Source: Oceanisphaera litoralis (lineage in GTDB: Bacteria > Pseudomonadota > Gammaproteobacteria > Enterobacterales > Aeromonadaceae). Taken from it: DNA of 64,000 nt. Of the stretch, positions 62,642-64,000 are shown piece by piece. Position numbers and translations under genes: made by a program. The stretch is taken from positions 62,001 through 126,000 of the forward strand of contig NZ_JAFBBE010000009.1 of NCBI RefSeq assembly GCF_016907015.1, read 5' to 3'. The notes below the pieces were generated by a model that was given only the letters and a program-made list of their open reading frames with translations, did not search any database and was not told where the DNA came from. Numbering within the stretch: the stretch's first letter is position 1; every line of letters starts with the position of its first letter.

Positions 62642-63126
62642 TATTTACCTTCGAATTTTACTTCTTGTGTTTGACCGGATTTAGGGCTTATGACTACTGT
62701 CCCAGCTAATTTGTCATGCCACCCTTGCTTTTTCTTGTCCCAAGCAACCCAAAAAATGCCTAACCCCAAAGGAATAGATGCTAAGAAATAGCCAATATAC
62801 CTCACAATATATTGCTGTAATGTTGGCTTTTGACCTGTCTTGGCATCCACAATACGCGCCTGTATTGCCATTTTCCCTGGAGTTGCCTGGCGATAAATCC
62901 AAAATGCGATTATGGCAACAAGTGGAAATATCCAACTAAGTAATAAATCAGCAAAACCTTCGACTAAGTTATCACCATCAAGATAACTCCAGCCGTATAT
63001 TGAAATTAAAATAGGGTACGTTAATACTAATATAATTACAGTATCGATTAGGCTTGCACCAACTCTTGGCCAGAACCCAGTGTATTTCATTACGTCACCC
63101 ATTGTTGCGGGAAAGTCACTATTCAT
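62641..63126 (-). CDS. RDD-family membrane protein (cassette)
   Basis: 161 residues with three to four membrane segments. GFWPRVGASLIDTVIILVLTYPI has the Arg and Asp of the RDD pattern, and ATPGKMAIQARIVDAKTGQKPTLQQYIVRYIGYFL and DKKKQGWHDKLAGTVVI complete it. RDD proteins are membrane proteins of diverse or unknown role and are frequent integron cassette cargo. TTAAGGAG lies 6 nt before the ATG. Its stop overlaps the R'' of an attC-like site. Confidence 0.8.
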   Translation of the reverse strand: MNSDFPATMGDVMKYTGFWPRVGASLIDTVIILVLTYPILISIYGWSYLDGDNLVEGFADLLLSWIFPLVAIIAFWIYRQATPGKMAIQARIVDAKTGQKPTLQQYIVRYIGYFLASIPLGLGIFWVAWDKKKQGWHDKLAGTVVISPKSGQTQEVKFEGK

Positions 63127-63169
63127 TATTACTCCTTAATTTTTAATGATGATAAAAATTATATTATTA

Positions 63170-63241
63170 GCCTAACGCCTTGCTCACCGGAAAATTGGGA
63201 GCGTAGCGAGTAATTTGTCCGCGTGCAGCAATTTGTTAGAG
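63170..63241 (-). other. attC-like integron recombination site 1
   Basis: Minus strand, 72 nt: CTCTAAC at the start overlaps the stop of the upstream gene, and GTTAGGC closes it (GTTRRRY). Inside, TTGCT pairs with AGCAA, CAC with GTG and CGGACAAATT with AATTTTCCG around a loop with CTCGCTACGCTCCC. Termini, length, imperfect pairing and position are as for attC. Confidence 0.75.
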
Positions 63242-64000
63242 GTCAGTAATTTTCGGTAAAGTGCTAGGATCAAAGCGTTTTTCCTCTATTTCAGCCAAAT
63301 CGCTTATTTGTCGATGACCGAGACGGTGCGCCAACAGATCTTCCACACACATTGGGCCAGAGAACTTATCGAGAGACGGGCAAAGAACATACACCTCAGC
63401 TTGGTCGATTGAGGTTGACCACAAATTCTCATCCTTGGATATCGTGACCATCAACCTATTTTTCCCATAGAGGTAAATTATTGCTAACAACCGTCCATGA
63501 ACTGGATAGAGCATAATTGTGTGCACACCGGGCCATGCCAAAAACCTTGCTTCTTCAGGCTCTCTATTCTGAAAGAAGTCAGAAAACTCCACATCATATG
63601 AGTCTCTTTCATTGGGGGTTTTAGCCCAAAGAGCATTCCTAAGTTCTCTCGCATCTGTACTCTCTAAATAGCGCTCTCCAAGCCTATCAACTCCCACACC
63701 TAAAGCAAATTTACATAAAAACCTTTGCTCAAAGCCTATCTGGATCGCCAGACTTCCCTTATGAACTTCACCTTGAGCGGCTTTAAGGCTTGATAAGAAT
63801 TCATTCTCATAAGAAGTTGGCTCATGAAAGTAATTATCATCATTTGGAAGCTCAATATTTCCCGATATTCTCTTGGAAGACTTGAAGCTCTTCATCACGG
63901 ACTGAAGCAATACAAGGTTCCAATATTCATCTGAATGTTGAGCAAAAATATAGACCTCACCGCCAAATTTCTTATTGTCAATCGGATTTCCGCCAGCGAA
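63236..64000 (-). CDS. Hypothetical cassette protein, 5' end beyond the window
   Basis: At least 254 codons; the frame stays open to the right edge ([33 protein letters not shown]), so the start is outside. A TTG at 63910 is internal. The C-terminal half ([60 protein letters not shown]) resembles, weakly, the tail of HNH-type endonuclease-like cassette proteins; no HNH motif is in the visible part. AT-rich. Its stop lies in the attC-like site. Confidence 0.6.
   Translation of the reverse strand, partial: FAGGNPIDNKKFGGEVYIFAQHSDEYWNLVLLQSVMKSFKSSKRISGNIELPNDDNYFHEPTSYENEFLSSLKAAQGEVHKGSLAIQIGFEQRFLCKFALGVGVDRLGERYLESTDARELRNALWAKTPNERDSYDVEFSDFFQNREPEEARFLAWPGVHTIMLYPVHGRLLAIIYLYGKNRLMVTISKDENLWSTSIDQAEVYVLCPSLDKFSGPMCVEDLLAHRLGHRQISDLAEIEEKRFDPSTLPKITDL

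Overview
The window is about 64 kb of mostly GC-rich, densely coded chromosome from a gammaproteobacterium. The gene set fits a marine or brackish Aeromonadales-type bacterium (Oceanimonas, Zobellella or Oceanisphaera would fit). Pointers are hexR-pykA adjacency, divergent grxD/sodB, ppsA/ppsR, psrA-fadE, several Na+-coupled transporters, ovothiol synthesis and a terminal stretch that looks like integron cassettes. The genus is an inference; no rRNA or tRNA gene was seen.

Layout, left to right. 0-3 kb: 3' part of yccS, tusE, grxD, sodB. 3.3-9.9 kb: a copper-resistance island. A minus-strand operon copA-copB-cupredoxin-cytochrome c lies between its presumed sensor kinase (3307-4743) and response regulator (8737-9420), followed by a Met/His-rich periplasmic protein. 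Two near-identical CusR/CopR-type boxes (8624-8639, 9974-9989) mark the regulated promoters. 10.0-12.6 kb: a scar region with a 356-bp element bounded by perfect 21-bp inverted repeats and carrying a shrunken IS4/Tn5-type transposase, a beheaded merR, a membrane diguanylate cyclase and another possible transposase relic. 12.6-24 kb: rimO, hexR, pykA, fadE with a PsrA-type regulator, ybaM, an AI-2E-family permease, speA. 24-37.8 kb: patatin-like protein, a probable bifunctional ornithine-lipid synthase behind a PhoB box, a SelW-like protein, yceI, a LysR regulator, folE, moeA-moeB, queC-queD-queE behind a preQ1-I riboswitch-like leader, ppsA/ppsR. 37.8-53.4 kb: ovoA, ppnP, a soluble sugar dehydrogenase, ytoQ, two cation/proton antiporters, an FAD oxidase, small unknown proteins, cobO, a Na+/phosphate symporter behind tandem PhoB boxes, and an Lrp/cysteine-desulfhydrase pair. 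53.6-61.8 kb: an RND pump with its adaptor, purE-purK, and a Na+:solute symporter with a 43-residue partner and a long leader carrying a 9-codon ORF. 61.9-64 kb: AT-richer minus-strand ORFs separated by attC-like sites, read here as a piece of an integron cassette array whose integrase would lie to the right, outside the window.

How genes work together. The PEP-pyruvate node is covered by pykA (next to its likely repressor HexR) and by ppsA with its regulator PpsR. Phosphate starvation links two distant loci through matching PhoB boxes: the Na+/Pi importer and the phosphorus-free ornithine lipid enzyme. Copper handling combines periplasmic oxidation, an outer-membrane protein, a cupredoxin, a cytochrome c and a Met-rich binder under one regulator. 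folE and queDEC share the GTP-to-7-deazaguanine route, with GTP cyclohydrolase I feeding QueD.

Limits. All family names come from reading translated sequence and remembered motifs. No database search, RNA folding or promoter scoring was run.
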